Origin: Parabacteroides sp.
GTDB taxonomy: Bacteria > Bacteroidota > Bacteroidia > Bacteroidales > Tannerellaceae
NCBI GenBank assembly: GCA_019411205.1
Contig: DXRF01000222.1
Location: 1-5,426 of the forward strand
Reading direction: 5' to 3'
Length of the DNA stretch: 5,426 nt
Shown: positions 1 through 5,323 of the stretch, piece by piece
Numbering within the stretch: the first letter of the stretch is position 1
How the letters are laid out: every line of letters begins with the position of its first letter
Notes under the pieces: model-generated
The model's database searches: none
Seen by the model: only the letters and a program-made list of their open reading frames with translations
Told to the model about the DNA's origin: nothing
Program-made: the position numbers and the translations under genes

Positions 1-575
1 ACGTGCCTATCATCAATGCTGGCGACGGAGCAAACCAGCATCCTTCCCAGACAATGCTGGACCTATATTCCATCCAAAAGACACAAGGTAAGCTGACCGA
101 TCTCACCATCACGATGGTAGGCGACCTGAAATACGGACGAACCGTACACTCGCTGATAGTGGGTATGTCTCATTTCAACCCGACATTCAACTTCATCGCA
201 CCAAACGAACTCCGCATGCCGGACGAGCAGAAGAACTTCTGCGACAAACATGGTATCAAATACAACGAATATACCGAATTTACGGAAGATATTATCAACC
301 AGACGGATATTCTGTACATGACCCGTGTACAACGCGAACGTTTCACCGACCTCGAAGAATACGAGCGTGTGAAGAATGTGTATATCCTAAAGAATGACAT
401 GCTGAAAAACAGCCGTGAGAACCTGCGTATCCTGCATCCGCTACCTCGCGTGAACGAAATTGCCTATGATGTAGACGACAATCCGAAAGCCTATTATATC
501 CAACAGGCACGCAACGGACTATTCGCCCGTCAGGCTATCATCTGTGAAGTATTAAACATTCAAATTGTCAATTAA
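1..575 (+). CDS. pyrB: Aspartate carbamoyltransferase catalytic chain, C-terminal part (5' end outside window)
   Basis: Catalytic subunit of aspartate carbamoyltransferase, which joins carbamoyl phosphate and L-aspartate to make N-carbamoyl-aspartate in cytoplasmic de novo pyrimidine synthesis. The frame is open from the left edge, so the gene is cut by the window and no start is visible; about 190 residues remain of a family length near 310. By comparison with the E. coli enzyme roughly 120 N-terminal residues are missing, including the carbamoyl-phosphate STRT loop. Visible conserved segments are NQHPSQ (His134/Gln137 region), GDLKYGRTVHSL (Arg167), the aspartate-domain TRVQRER (Arg229), HPLPRVNEI (the Leu267-Pro268 loop) and the end segment NGLFARQA. 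The last residues, NIQIVN, are encoded by an AT-rich repeat-like stretch. pyrI starts 9 bases downstream, which indicates the regulated class B holoenzyme. Identification is secure. Confidence 0.97.
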   Translation, partial: VPIINAGDGANQHPSQTMLDLYSIQKTQGKLTDLTITMVGDLKYGRTVHSLIVGMSHFNPTFNFIAPNELRMPDEQKNFCDKHGIKYNEYTEFTEDIINQTDILYMTRVQRERFTDLEEYERVKNVYILKNDMLKNSRENLRILHPLPRVNEIAYDVDDNPKAYYIQQARNGLFARQAIICEVLNIQIVN

Positions 576-584
576 CAAAAAGTT

Positions 585-1049
585 ATGTCAGCAGAAAAGA
601 AAAAAGAATTGCAGGTCGCCGCTTTAGAAAACGGTACTGCCATCGATCATATTCCCCCCAGTCAGTTGTTTAAAGTAGCCAAATTACTGGGGCTGGAAAA
701 CATGAACAATACGATTACGATCGGGAACAATTTCCACAGTAATAAAATGGGCTGCAAAGGCGTGATCAAGATCTCCGACAAGTTCTTCTGTGATGAAGAG
801 ATCAACCGCATCGCCTTGATCGCTCCGAACGTGATCCTGAATATTATCCGTGATTACGAAGTGGTGGAAAAAAAGGCCGTTACCTTACCGGACGAACTGG
901 TAGGACTCGTAAAATGCAACAATCCGAAATGTATTACCAATAATGAACCTATGCCGACCCGTTTTGATGTAATAGACAAAGAGAAGGGTACGATCAGATG
1001 CCATTATTGCGAACGCAAGATCAACAAAGAAGACATCATAGTTAAATAA
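585..1049 (+). CDS. pyrI: Aspartate carbamoyltransferase regulatory chain
   Basis: Regulatory subunit that pairs with PyrB and binds nucleotide effectors, giving feedback control of pyrimidine synthesis. The 154-residue length matches the family (about 153). The N-terminal allosteric domain has GTAIDHIPP (Asp21-His22, matching E. coli Asp19-His20) and the MGCKGVIKI segment with Lys58 and Lys62 at the places of the E. coli effector-binding lysines; Lys96 corresponds to E. coli Lys94. The C-terminal zinc domain is complete: Cys111-x4-Cys116 and Cys139-x2-Cys142, which bind the structural zinc that holds the regulatory chain to the catalytic chain. Retention of these residues suggests a functional allosteric enzyme. 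The ATG start is 9 bases after the pyrB stop with no clear Shine-Dalgarno, as is normal in Bacteroidetes. Co-transcription with pyrB is very likely. Confidence 0.97.
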   Translation: MSAEKKKELQVAALENGTAIDHIPPSQLFKVAKLLGLENMNNTITIGNNFHSNKMGCKGVIKISDKFFCDEEINRIALIAPNVILNIIRDYEVVEKKAVTLPDELVGLVKCNNPKCITNNEPMPTRFDVIDKEKGTIRCHYCERKINKEDIIVK

Positions 1050-1050
1050 T

Positions 1051-1077
1051 TAACAATCCAATAATGGACAATTGTTA
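1051..1077 (+). other. Intergenic hairpin abutting the flavin reductase start codon
   Basis: Nearly the whole gap between pyrI and the next gene can fold. TAACAAT (1051-1057) pairs with ATTGTTA (1071-1077), and CCA (1058-1060) pairs with TGG (1065-1067) around an ATAA loop, leaving a 3-base ACA bulge on the right side. The right arm ends on the first base of the downstream ATG. The structure is AU-rich and only moderately stable. It could affect initiation or mRNA processing between the pyrBI and downstream cistrons, but no function is shown by sequence alone. Confidence 0.35.
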
Positions 1078-1643
1078 TGAAACACGACTGGAAGCCCGGC
1101 ACGATGATCTATCCGCTGCCTGCAGTAATGGTTAGTTGCGGCTCTGAGCCTTCAGAATACAATATTATAACTGTCGCGTGGGTGGGTACGATCTGTACTA
1201 ACCCACCGATGTGTTATATCTCCGTCCGTCCGGAACGTCACTCCTATCCGATCTTGAAAAAGAACATGGAATTTGTGATTAACCTGACAACCCGCTCCTT
1301 AGCATACGCAACAGACTGGTGCGGTGTCAATTCCGGCAAAGATCACGCCAAGTTCGAGGAGATGAAGTTGACACCCGGAAAAGCCTCAGTCGTAAACGCC
1401 CCGATCATCGAAGAATGCCCGCTCTGTATCGAATGCCGGGTAAAAGAAGTAATGGCATTAGGCAGCCATGACATGTTTATCGCCGATGTAGTGAACGTGC
1501 AGGCCGACGACAAATATCTGGACCCGGAAACGGGAGCTTTCGATATGCAGCGTGCCGACCTGCTGGCTTATTCGCATGGCAAATATTATGGATTGGGTGA
1601 CTTTGTCGGTAAGTTCGGCTGGTCGGTCAGAAAGAAAAAATAG
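1077..1643 (+). CDS. Flavin reductase family protein (flavoredoxin-like FMN-binding split barrel)
   Basis: A 188-residue cytoplasmic protein of the flavin reductase-like / DIM6-NTAB (flavoredoxin) group, which bind FMN in a split beta-barrel and often move electrons from NAD(P)H or to partner proteins. Family features seen are the N-terminal PLPAVMVSCG strand, the NIITVAWVGTICTNPPMCYISVRPERHSY core (residues 29-56, given in parts: NIITVAWVG, then NPPMCYISVR), the FVINL strand near 66-70, and the GSHDMFIADV motif at 129-138. No signal peptide or membrane segment is present. It is fairly cysteine-rich (C21, C40, C46, C82, C114, C117, C120), with a C-x2-C-x2-C run at 114-120; whether this binds metal is unknown. 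The ATG at 1077 is chosen because the ATG at 1064 is in another frame. It follows pyrI by 27 bases and the next gene starts 2 bases after its stop. Physiological substrate is not predictable. Confidence 0.85.
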   Translation: MKHDWKPGTMIYPLPAVMVSCGSEPSEYNIITVAWVGTICTNPPMCYISVRPERHSYPILKKNMEFVINLTTRSLAYATDWCGVNSGKDHAKFEEMKLTPGKASVVNAPIIEECPLCIECRVKEVMALGSHDMFIADVVNVQADDKYLDPETGAFDMQRADLLAYSHGKYYGLGDFVGKFGWSVRKKK

Positions 1644-1645
1644 TC

Positions 1646-2371
1646 ATGAAGAAAATTTACCTTATATTGCTGATACTTCCATTTTGTTTCCCGATCAGTG
1701 CCCAGAAGTTTATCAAGATCGAAGACAAGACATTCAACTGGGGAGGAAAGATCGGGGTCAACGCCGCACTCCCGATTGTCAAATCGTTGACGATAGACAA
1801 TCAGGAAATGGAAGACATACGTCTGCAATATAAGGTAGGTTATCAGGCAGCTGCATTTGCACGGGTCAACATCAATCGTTTCTATATTCAACCCAGCTTG
1901 GCATGGCAATATACGGAAGGTGACATACGTTTCAACATACCACAGACGGAAAACAGCCTGCCTGACGGGACAAACTCCCAAATGCCTATCGGCAAGAACC
2001 GGATTACCTATAAGTCCGCTACGCTCGAAGTTCCGGTGATGGTCGGTTATTATCTGGTAAAAGAGGGTCCGTACGCATTAAGCATGATGTTCGGTCCCAA
2101 TATCAAATACAACTACAAGACGCGCTACAGCACAGATATGACAGACAGACCTCGCGAATTTGAAGACGACAATACACCTTTCGGTATCAGCATAGCCGCC
2201 GGACTGGGAGTCAGCATCTGGCGGCTGTTTCTTGATTTCAGCTATGAATTCGGTTTGAATGAGGTAGCTTCCGATTTCCGTGAGATAGGCACCGAAGCCA
2301 ACCAGAAAGGGGCTCTCAATATTGAAAAACGAACAAACATAATGAGTTTCTCACTCGGTTTTCTGTTCTGA
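1646..2371 (+). CDS. Small outer-membrane beta-barrel protein (porin family / PorT-like)
   Basis: A 241-residue exported protein. It begins with a basic MKK, a hydrophobic stretch to about residue 18 and a likely signal peptidase I site at SAQ (19-20), a common Bacteroidetes pattern. The mature part has alternating polar and hydrophobic segments rich in aromatic residues (for example FYIQPSLAWQY, TLEVPVMVGYYL, ISIAAGLGVSIW, LFLDFSYEFGL) and ends SFSLGFLF with a C-terminal Phe, all typical of an outer-membrane barrel of about eight strands (the OMP_b-brl_2 type). A cysteine at position 14 (LPFC) is inside the hydrophobic core and preceded by Phe, so it is not a convincing lipobox. The start lies 2 bases after the upstream stop, implying translational coupling with the flavin reductase gene. 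The PorT resemblance is at fold level only and does not by itself imply a type IX secretion role. Function unknown. Confidence 0.8.
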   Translation: MKKIYLILLILPFCFPISAQKFIKIEDKTFNWGGKIGVNAALPIVKSLTIDNQEMEDIRLQYKVGYQAAAFARVNINRFYIQPSLAWQYTEGDIRFNIPQTENSLPDGTNSQMPIGKNRITYKSATLEVPVMVGYYLVKEGPYALSMMFGPNIKYNYKTRYSTDMTDRPREFEDDNTPFGISIAAGLGVSIWRLFLDFSYEFGLNEVASDFREIGTEANQKGALNIEKRTNIMSFSLGFLF

Positions 2372-2524
2372 CTTTCTCATCGTCAAACAGATTGCACACC
2401 TGTCCGTTGACCAGCAACCAGGATGTATACCTTTTATTCTGTAAAAATGGTATTTATCCCCGTAATTCATATACAACCCAAACCAGCCTGTCATCGTAAC
2501 TTTGTATCTGTTTTTCCGGAACAT
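2351..2524 (-). CDS. Possible small antisense ORF (57 aa), doubtful
   Basis: On the minus strand an ATG at 2524 opens a 57-codon frame ending at the TGA at 2351-2353. An internal ATG at 2494 would give 47 residues. The first half reads like protein (for example TGWFGLYMNYGDKYHFYR), aromatic-rich and basic. It overlaps the 3' end of the beta-barrel gene by 21 bases, runs through the hairpin at 2421-2459 and faces the promoter element at 2497-2504. No family is recognised and no minus-strand promoter stands out. It may well be chance reading of non-coding DNA; it is listed because it is the only other candidate in this gap. Confidence 0.12.
   Translation of the reverse strand: MFRKNRYKVTMTGWFGLYMNYGDKYHFYRIKGIHPGCWSTDRCAICLTMRKSEQKTE
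2421..2459. other. Long imperfect hairpin downstream of the beta-barrel gene
   Basis: An inverted repeat starts 50 bases after the beta-barrel stop codon. GGAT (2421-2424) pairs with ATCC (2456-2459), ATACC (2427-2431) pairs with GGTAT (2449-2453) and TTTTA (2432-2436) pairs with TAAAA (2442-2446), around a TTCTG loop. A 2-base AT bulge (2447-2448) and a GT/TT internal mismatch interrupt it. There is no U-run after the stem on either strand, so it is not a classical intrinsic terminator, though it is well placed to end or stabilise the pyrBI-operon transcript. A smaller bulged stem, CCTG (2399-2402) and GTTG (2406-2409) with CAAC (2415-2418) and CAGG (2419-2422), overlaps its first two bases, so the two could compete. 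Confidence 0.4.
2497..2504 (+). promoter_or_regulatory. Bacteroidetes -7 promoter element for the flavodoxin-fold gene
   Basis: TAACTTTG matches the Bacteroidetes primary sigma -7 consensus TAnnTTTG. Transcription would start near 2510, giving a leader of about 45 bases before the ATG at 2556. No good TTTG -33 element is seen about 20 bases upstream, so strength is uncertain. An 8-base palindrome TTCCGGAA (2514-2521) sits just past the expected start point and could be an operator or chance. The element supports the view that the flavodoxin-fold gene is transcribed separately from the pyrBI run. Confidence 0.55.
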
Positions 2525-2555
2525 TCTTAATAGCGATTTAAACTAATATACAAGT

Positions 2556-3095
2556 ATGGCAAAAAAAGTATTGATCTTATCATCCAGCCCCCGCCGAGGC
2601 GGCAACTCCGACACGCTCTGTGATGAATTTATGCGTGGTGCGGCAGAAAGCAATCATGAAGTGGAAAAGATTTTCCTGAGAGACAAAACAATCCATTACT
2701 GTACGGGATGCAGTACATGCAGCCTGTACCAGAAGCCGTGCCCTCAAAAAGACGACGCAGCAGAAATCATCGAAAAAATGGTGAATGCCGATGTGATCGT
2801 AATGGCCACCCCTGTCTATTTCTACACGATGAGTGCTCAAATGAAAACACTGATAGACCGCTGCTGCGGAAGATACACAGAGATGAACGGCAAGGAATTT
2901 TATTTCATCGTAACGGCAGCCGAAGACGACCGTAAGAAAATGCTCCGCACGATCGACACTTTCCAGGGATTTCTGGACTGTCTGGAAGAGCCCATAACAA
3001 AAGGAACCGTGTTCGGATTAGGTGTTTGGCACAAAGGAGAGATCAACGGAAATCCTGCCATGGAAGAAGCCTATCAAATGGGGAAACAGGTTTAA
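2556..3095 (+). CDS. NAD(P)H-dependent / iron-sulfur flavoprotein-like oxidoreductase (flavodoxin fold)
   Basis: A 179-residue cytoplasmic protein of the NADPH-dependent FMN reductase / flavodoxin-like superfamily. The first strand and FMN phosphate-binding loop are KVLILSSSPRRGGNS (residues 4-18). TPVYFYTMSAQMKTLIDR (85-102) is the conserved second FMN-contact region seen in multimeric flavodoxin WrbA-like and iron-sulfur flavoprotein families. Between them lies a compact cysteine motif, C49-x2-C52-x2-C55-x6-C62. This fits the CX2CX2CX4-7C pattern that binds a [4Fe-4S] cluster in archaeal iron-sulfur flavoproteins, so electron transfer between a cluster and FMN is plausible by inference. A second Cys pair (C103-C104) follows the FMN region. 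No signal peptide. The ATG at 2556 immediately precedes the first beta-strand, supporting the start. It stands alone, with its own promoter element upstream and palindromic repeats downstream. Electron donor and acceptor cannot be told from sequence. Confidence 0.85.
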   Translation: MAKKVLILSSSPRRGGNSDTLCDEFMRGAAESNHEVEKIFLRDKTIHYCTGCSTCSLYQKPCPQKDDAAEIIEKMVNADVIVMATPVYFYTMSAQMKTLIDRCCGRYTEMNGKEFYFIVTAAEDDRKKMLRTIDTFQGFLDCLEEPITKGTVFGLGVWHKGEINGNPAMEEAYQMGKQV

Positions 3096-3116
3096 GCGAT
3101 TGCAGTGACAGTCCTT

Positions 3117-3182
3117 TTCAAAGCATATATGTTTTGCATTCAAAGCATATATGTTTCGTTTTCAAATCACCGGTGTTTTGAA
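3117..3182. repeat. Three tandem 22-base palindromic units
   Basis: Three units start at 3117, 3139 and 3161, each 22 bases. All share TTCAAA at the start and TGTTT near position 14. In units 1 and 2 the core is CATATATG (3124-3131, 3146-3153); in unit 3 it is CACCGGTG (3168-3175). Each core is self-complementary, and the flanks CAAA / TTTG extend the symmetry in units 1 and 3. Unit 3 extends furthest, with TTTCAAA before and TTTGAAA after the core, with one mismatched pair. Each unit could form a small RNA hairpin or a dimeric protein site. They lie 21 bases after the flavodoxin-fold stop codon. Role unknown; they may act as a 3'-end structure for that transcript or be copies of a dispersed intergenic repeat. 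Confidence 0.75.
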
Positions 3183-3234
3183 ACAAGACCTTTTCCACTT
3201 ACGACCGGAAGCTACCCCGTATAGTGTTAGAAAT

Positions 3235-3266
3235 AAAAAGGGCTGCGTTGCGACACAGCCCTTTTT
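3235..3266 (-). terminator. Intrinsic terminator of grpE-dnaJ, probably bidirectional
   Basis: AAAAAGGGCTG (3235-3245) and CAGCCCTTTTT (3256-3266) form a perfect 11-base-pair stem with a 10-base loop. Read on the minus strand, the GC-rich stem is followed by TTTTTATTT, the classic U-tract, 22 bases past the dnaJ stop codon. Read on the plus strand it is also followed by TTTTT, so it could end leftover transcription from the flavodoxin-fold gene, whose stop is about 140 bases upstream. Confidence 0.9.
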
Positions 3267-3288
3267 AGCATATAAACTCCACAAAAAG

Positions 3289-4446
3289 TTAATCGAACAT
3301 ATGTCTGAACTTATCGAAAATCTTTTCCTTGACAGATTTCTTCGGTTGGAAATTAGGAGAGTTCTCCAAGCCGTTCATGATATCCTTCTCAGACGCAGAC
3401 AACGTTTCCGGGATATAAACGCTCACGTTTACAAGCAGGTCACCCGTTCCATAACTATTGACAGACGGCAGTCCTTTGTTTCGCAAACGGAGTACCTTAC
3501 CCGGCTGGGTTCCCGGCTCGATCTTGACTTTAGCCTTGCCGTCGATAGTCGGCACTTCAACCGTTCCGCCCAAAGCCGCCTGAGGCACACTCAGCAACAG
3601 GTTATACAAAATGTCGTTCTCGTCACGTATCAGTTCCGGATGTGGCTCTTCTTCGATCAGAATCAGTAAATCACCGTTGATCCCTCCATGACGGGCCGCA
3701 TTTCCTTTTCCACTCATGGAAAGCTGCATGCCTTCCGCCACACCAGCCGGAATATTGATCGTGATCACCTCGTCGTCGCGCACGATTCCTTCACCGTTAC
3801 ACTCACTACATTTCTTGGTGATAATCTTTCCCTCGCCTCCACAAGTCGGACAAGTCGTCTGTGTCTGCATCTGTCCTAAGATCGTATTGGCCACACGGGT
3901 GACTACACCACTGCCGTGACAGGTTTCACAAGTCTTGGAACTATGATCGTCCTCCGCCCCGCTGCCGTGGCATTTGGAACACGTCACATATTTTTTAACC
4001 TTGATCTTCTTCTCGACTCCGGTAGCGATCTCTTTCAGACTCAACTTTACTTTCACACGCAAATCCGAACCACGATTCACCCGGCGACCGCCACGTGAAC
4101 CGCCGCCAAAGCCGCTAAACCCGCCAAAACCACCGAAATGTCCGCCAAAGATGTCTCCAAACTGGGAGAAAATATCGTCCATAGACATTCCGCCGCCAAA
4201 GCCACCGCCCTGCGAAGCTCCGCCCACTCCGGCATGACCGAACTGATCATAACGCTGGCGTTTCTGAGGATCGCTCAATACGTCGTACGCTTCAGCAGCC
4301 TCCTTGAAGTTTTCTTCAGCCTGCTTGTCACCCGGATTCTTGTCTGGGTGGAACTGAATCGCCTTTTTACGGTAAGCTTTCTTTATTTCTTCTACCGAGG
4401 CAGTCTTCTCGACGCCCAGCACTTCGTAATAATCTCTTTTAGCCAT
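3289..4446 (-). CDS. dnaJ: Molecular chaperone DnaJ (Hsp40, class A)
   Basis: Hsp40 co-chaperone that delivers unfolded proteins to DnaK and stimulates its ATPase in the cytoplasm. The 385 residues carry the full class A layout. The J domain (about 1-70) has the essential HPD triad at 33-35. A Gly/Phe-rich linker (about 70-120) includes DIFSQFGDIFGG. The zinc-binding region has four CxxCxGxG-type repeats: CSKCHGSG (156), CETCHGSG (173), CPTCGGEG (199) and CSECNGEG (213). A C-terminal substrate-binding and dimerisation domain follows. All eight zinc cysteines are present. The ATG start gives the canonical MAKRDYYEVLG. It lies 42 bases downstream of grpE on the same strand and ends before a strong terminator, so grpE-dnaJ is probably one transcript. 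dnaK is not in the window. No truncation or oddity seen. Confidence 0.98.
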   Translation of the reverse strand: MAKRDYYEVLGVEKTASVEEIKKAYRKKAIQFHPDKNPGDKQAEENFKEAAEAYDVLSDPQKRQRYDQFGHAGVGGASQGGGFGGGMSMDDIFSQFGDIFGGHFGGFGGFSGFGGGSRGGRRVNRGSDLRVKVKLSLKEIATGVEKKIKVKKYVTCSKCHGSGAEDDHSSKTCETCHGSGVVTRVANTILGQMQTQTTCPTCGGEGKIITKKCSECNGEGIVRDDEVITINIPAGVAEGMQLSMSGKGNAARHGGINGDLLILIEEEPHPELIRDENDILYNLLLSVPQAALGGTVEVPTIDGKAKVKIEPGTQPGKVLRLRNKGLPSVNSYGTGDLLVNVSVYIPETLSASEKDIMNGLENSPNFQPKKSVKEKIFDKFRHMFD

Positions 4447-4488
4447 CTTCGTATCTGTCTGTTGTTATTTGCTCATTATCCTGTCGTA

Positions 4489-5091
4489 TTATTCGCCTAC
4501 CACTACTTTTGCATGGCGAATCACCTTATCGTTCAAAGTATAACCGGTCTGTACACAATCCAAGACCTTTCCCTTCATATCGGGCTCCGGTGCAGGAATC
4601 ATAGCGACAGCTTCTGATGTTTCAGCATCAAACAGTTCGCCGACAGTTTCGATCGGTTTTACATTCTGACGGGACAGGTAAGACATGAATTTCGAATAGA
4701 TAAGTTCCACTCCCTCCGTAACGGCCTTTATATCTTCAGACGAACGGATATTCTGCAAAGCGCGTTCGAAGTCATCGACAACAGGAAGCAAGTGAGTCAA
4801 AGCACTTTCGCCACCATTCTTGATCAGTTCTGACTTTTCGCGCAATGTACGTTTACGGTAGTTGTCGAACTCGGCCATCAGCCGCAGATGGGAATCATTC
4901 AGCTCGTCATACTTTTTCTTTAATTCTTCCAGTTCCTTCTGTTCCGAATCATCATCCGACACATTGTCAGATACGGCGTTTTCTTCTGCCGCATTTACCT
5001 GTTCATCCTGCAATTTTGTCGTCTCATCAGCACCCTGGCGTTCTTTTTTGTCAGCAGTTTCCTTCTTGCTATTAAAATTCATCTTGTTCAT
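4489..5091 (-). CDS. grpE: Nucleotide exchange factor GrpE
   Basis: Exchange factor that releases ADP from DnaK in the DnaK-DnaJ-GrpE folding cycle. With the ATG at 5091 the product is 200 residues, close to the family length. Residues 1-50 are charged, low-complexity and probably disordered. A heptad-like coiled coil follows (about 50-90, with KELEELKKKYDELND and RLMAEFDNYRKRT), then the LLPVVDDFERAL helix (101-112) and the C-terminal beta domain that touches DnaK (GELFDAETSEAVAMIP at 151-166, then GYTLNDKVIRHAKVVV). In the E. coli-type signature (DPNVHQA) a His stands where this protein has Ser159, a minor difference. A TTG at 5097 would add two residues and a second ATG lies at 5082; the ATG at 5091 is preferred. 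Co-transcribed with dnaJ. A promoter element is seen at 5207-5214; no CIRCE heat-shock element was found. Confidence 0.97.
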   Translation of the reverse strand: MNKMNFNSKKETADKKERQGADETTKLQDEQVNAAEENAVSDNVSDDDSEQKELEELKKKYDELNDSHLRLMAEFDNYRKRTLREKSELIKNGGESALTHLLPVVDDFERALQNIRSSEDIKAVTEGVELIYSKFMSYLSRQNVKPIETVGELFDAETSEAVAMIPAPEPDMKGKVLDCVQTGYTLNDKVIRHAKVVVGE

Positions 5092-5206
5092 AATCAATTA
5101 TATATTTTTATTACTATCTAATTGTCAATAAGATATCACACCTATATCGGTCATACAACCTGCCTGTCGGCACTATTCTTGTCGATATCAATCATCAATA
5201 TAACAT

Positions 5207-5214
5207 CAAATATA
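5207..5214 (-). promoter_or_regulatory. Bacteroidetes -7 element for grpE-dnaJ
   Basis: The minus strand reads TATATTTG, a full match to TAnnTTTG. A TTTTCG stretch (minus strand, 5241-5236) lies 21 bases upstream, an approximate fit to the TTTG -33 element. Transcription would start near 5200, giving a leader of about 110 bases before the grpE ATG. Confidence 0.55.
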
Positions 5215-5223
5215 CTGCCAACT

Positions 5224-5236
5224 GTTCTTATAGAAC
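5224..5236. promoter_or_regulatory. Candidate shared operator: inverted repeat GTTCT-TAT-AGAAC
   Basis: A perfect 5-base inverted repeat with a 3-base spacer lies in the 33 bases between the two facing -7 elements, with its centre (5230) one base from the midpoint. It overlaps the expected -33 region of both promoters, so a bound dimeric protein could control both directions. It does not match CIRCE. A 5-base arm can occur by chance, so the position rather than the sequence is the main support. Confidence 0.35.
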
Positions 5237-5247
5237 GAAAATATCTT

Positions 5248-5255
5248 TACCTTTG
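5248..5255 (+). promoter_or_regulatory. Bacteroidetes -7 element for the secreted-protein gene
   Basis: TACCTTTG matches TAnnTTTG. The expected start point is near 5260, leaving a leader of about 60 bases to the ATG at 5324. The -33 region around 5224-5229 (GTTCTT) is a poor match to TTTG and falls inside the inverted repeat, which would fit a regulated promoter. Confidence 0.55.
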
Positions 5256-5323
5256 TGTAGTAAAAGATGATTTATTGTCATAGTACAAATAATTAAGATT
5301 AATAAAACAATAAGAAATTAATT

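Noticed and set aside
1646..1705. Lipoprotein signal in the beta-barrel protein (Cys14)
   Set aside because: The residue before Cys is Phe and the Cys lies within the hydrophobic core, with a better Ala-Gln cleavage site after it.
1586..1981. Minus-strand open frame of 131 codons
   Set aside because: It lies opposite the flavin reductase end and the signal-peptide-bearing barrel gene, which have clear family features.
3117..3182. CRISPR array
   Set aside because: The units are contiguous 22-base palindromes without unique spacers of normal length, and there are only three, with no cas genes nearby.
3151..3669. Plus-strand open frame of 172 codons
   Set aside because: It begins inside the tandem palindromes, crosses the terminator and then runs antisense to dnaJ; the translation looks like no protein family.
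4138..4617. Plus-strand open frame of 159 codons across the dnaJ-grpE junction
   Set aside because: It is antisense to two well-supported genes and its composition follows from their complement.
5095..5097. TTG as grpE start
   Set aside because: It adds only two residues before the ATG at 5091; ATG is the usual start and no ribosome site favours TTG.
5098..5323. CIRCE/HrcA heat-shock element upstream of grpE
   Set aside because: No TTAGCACTC-N9-GAGTGCTAA-like repeat is present; the only clear repeat is GTTCT-TAT-AGAAC.
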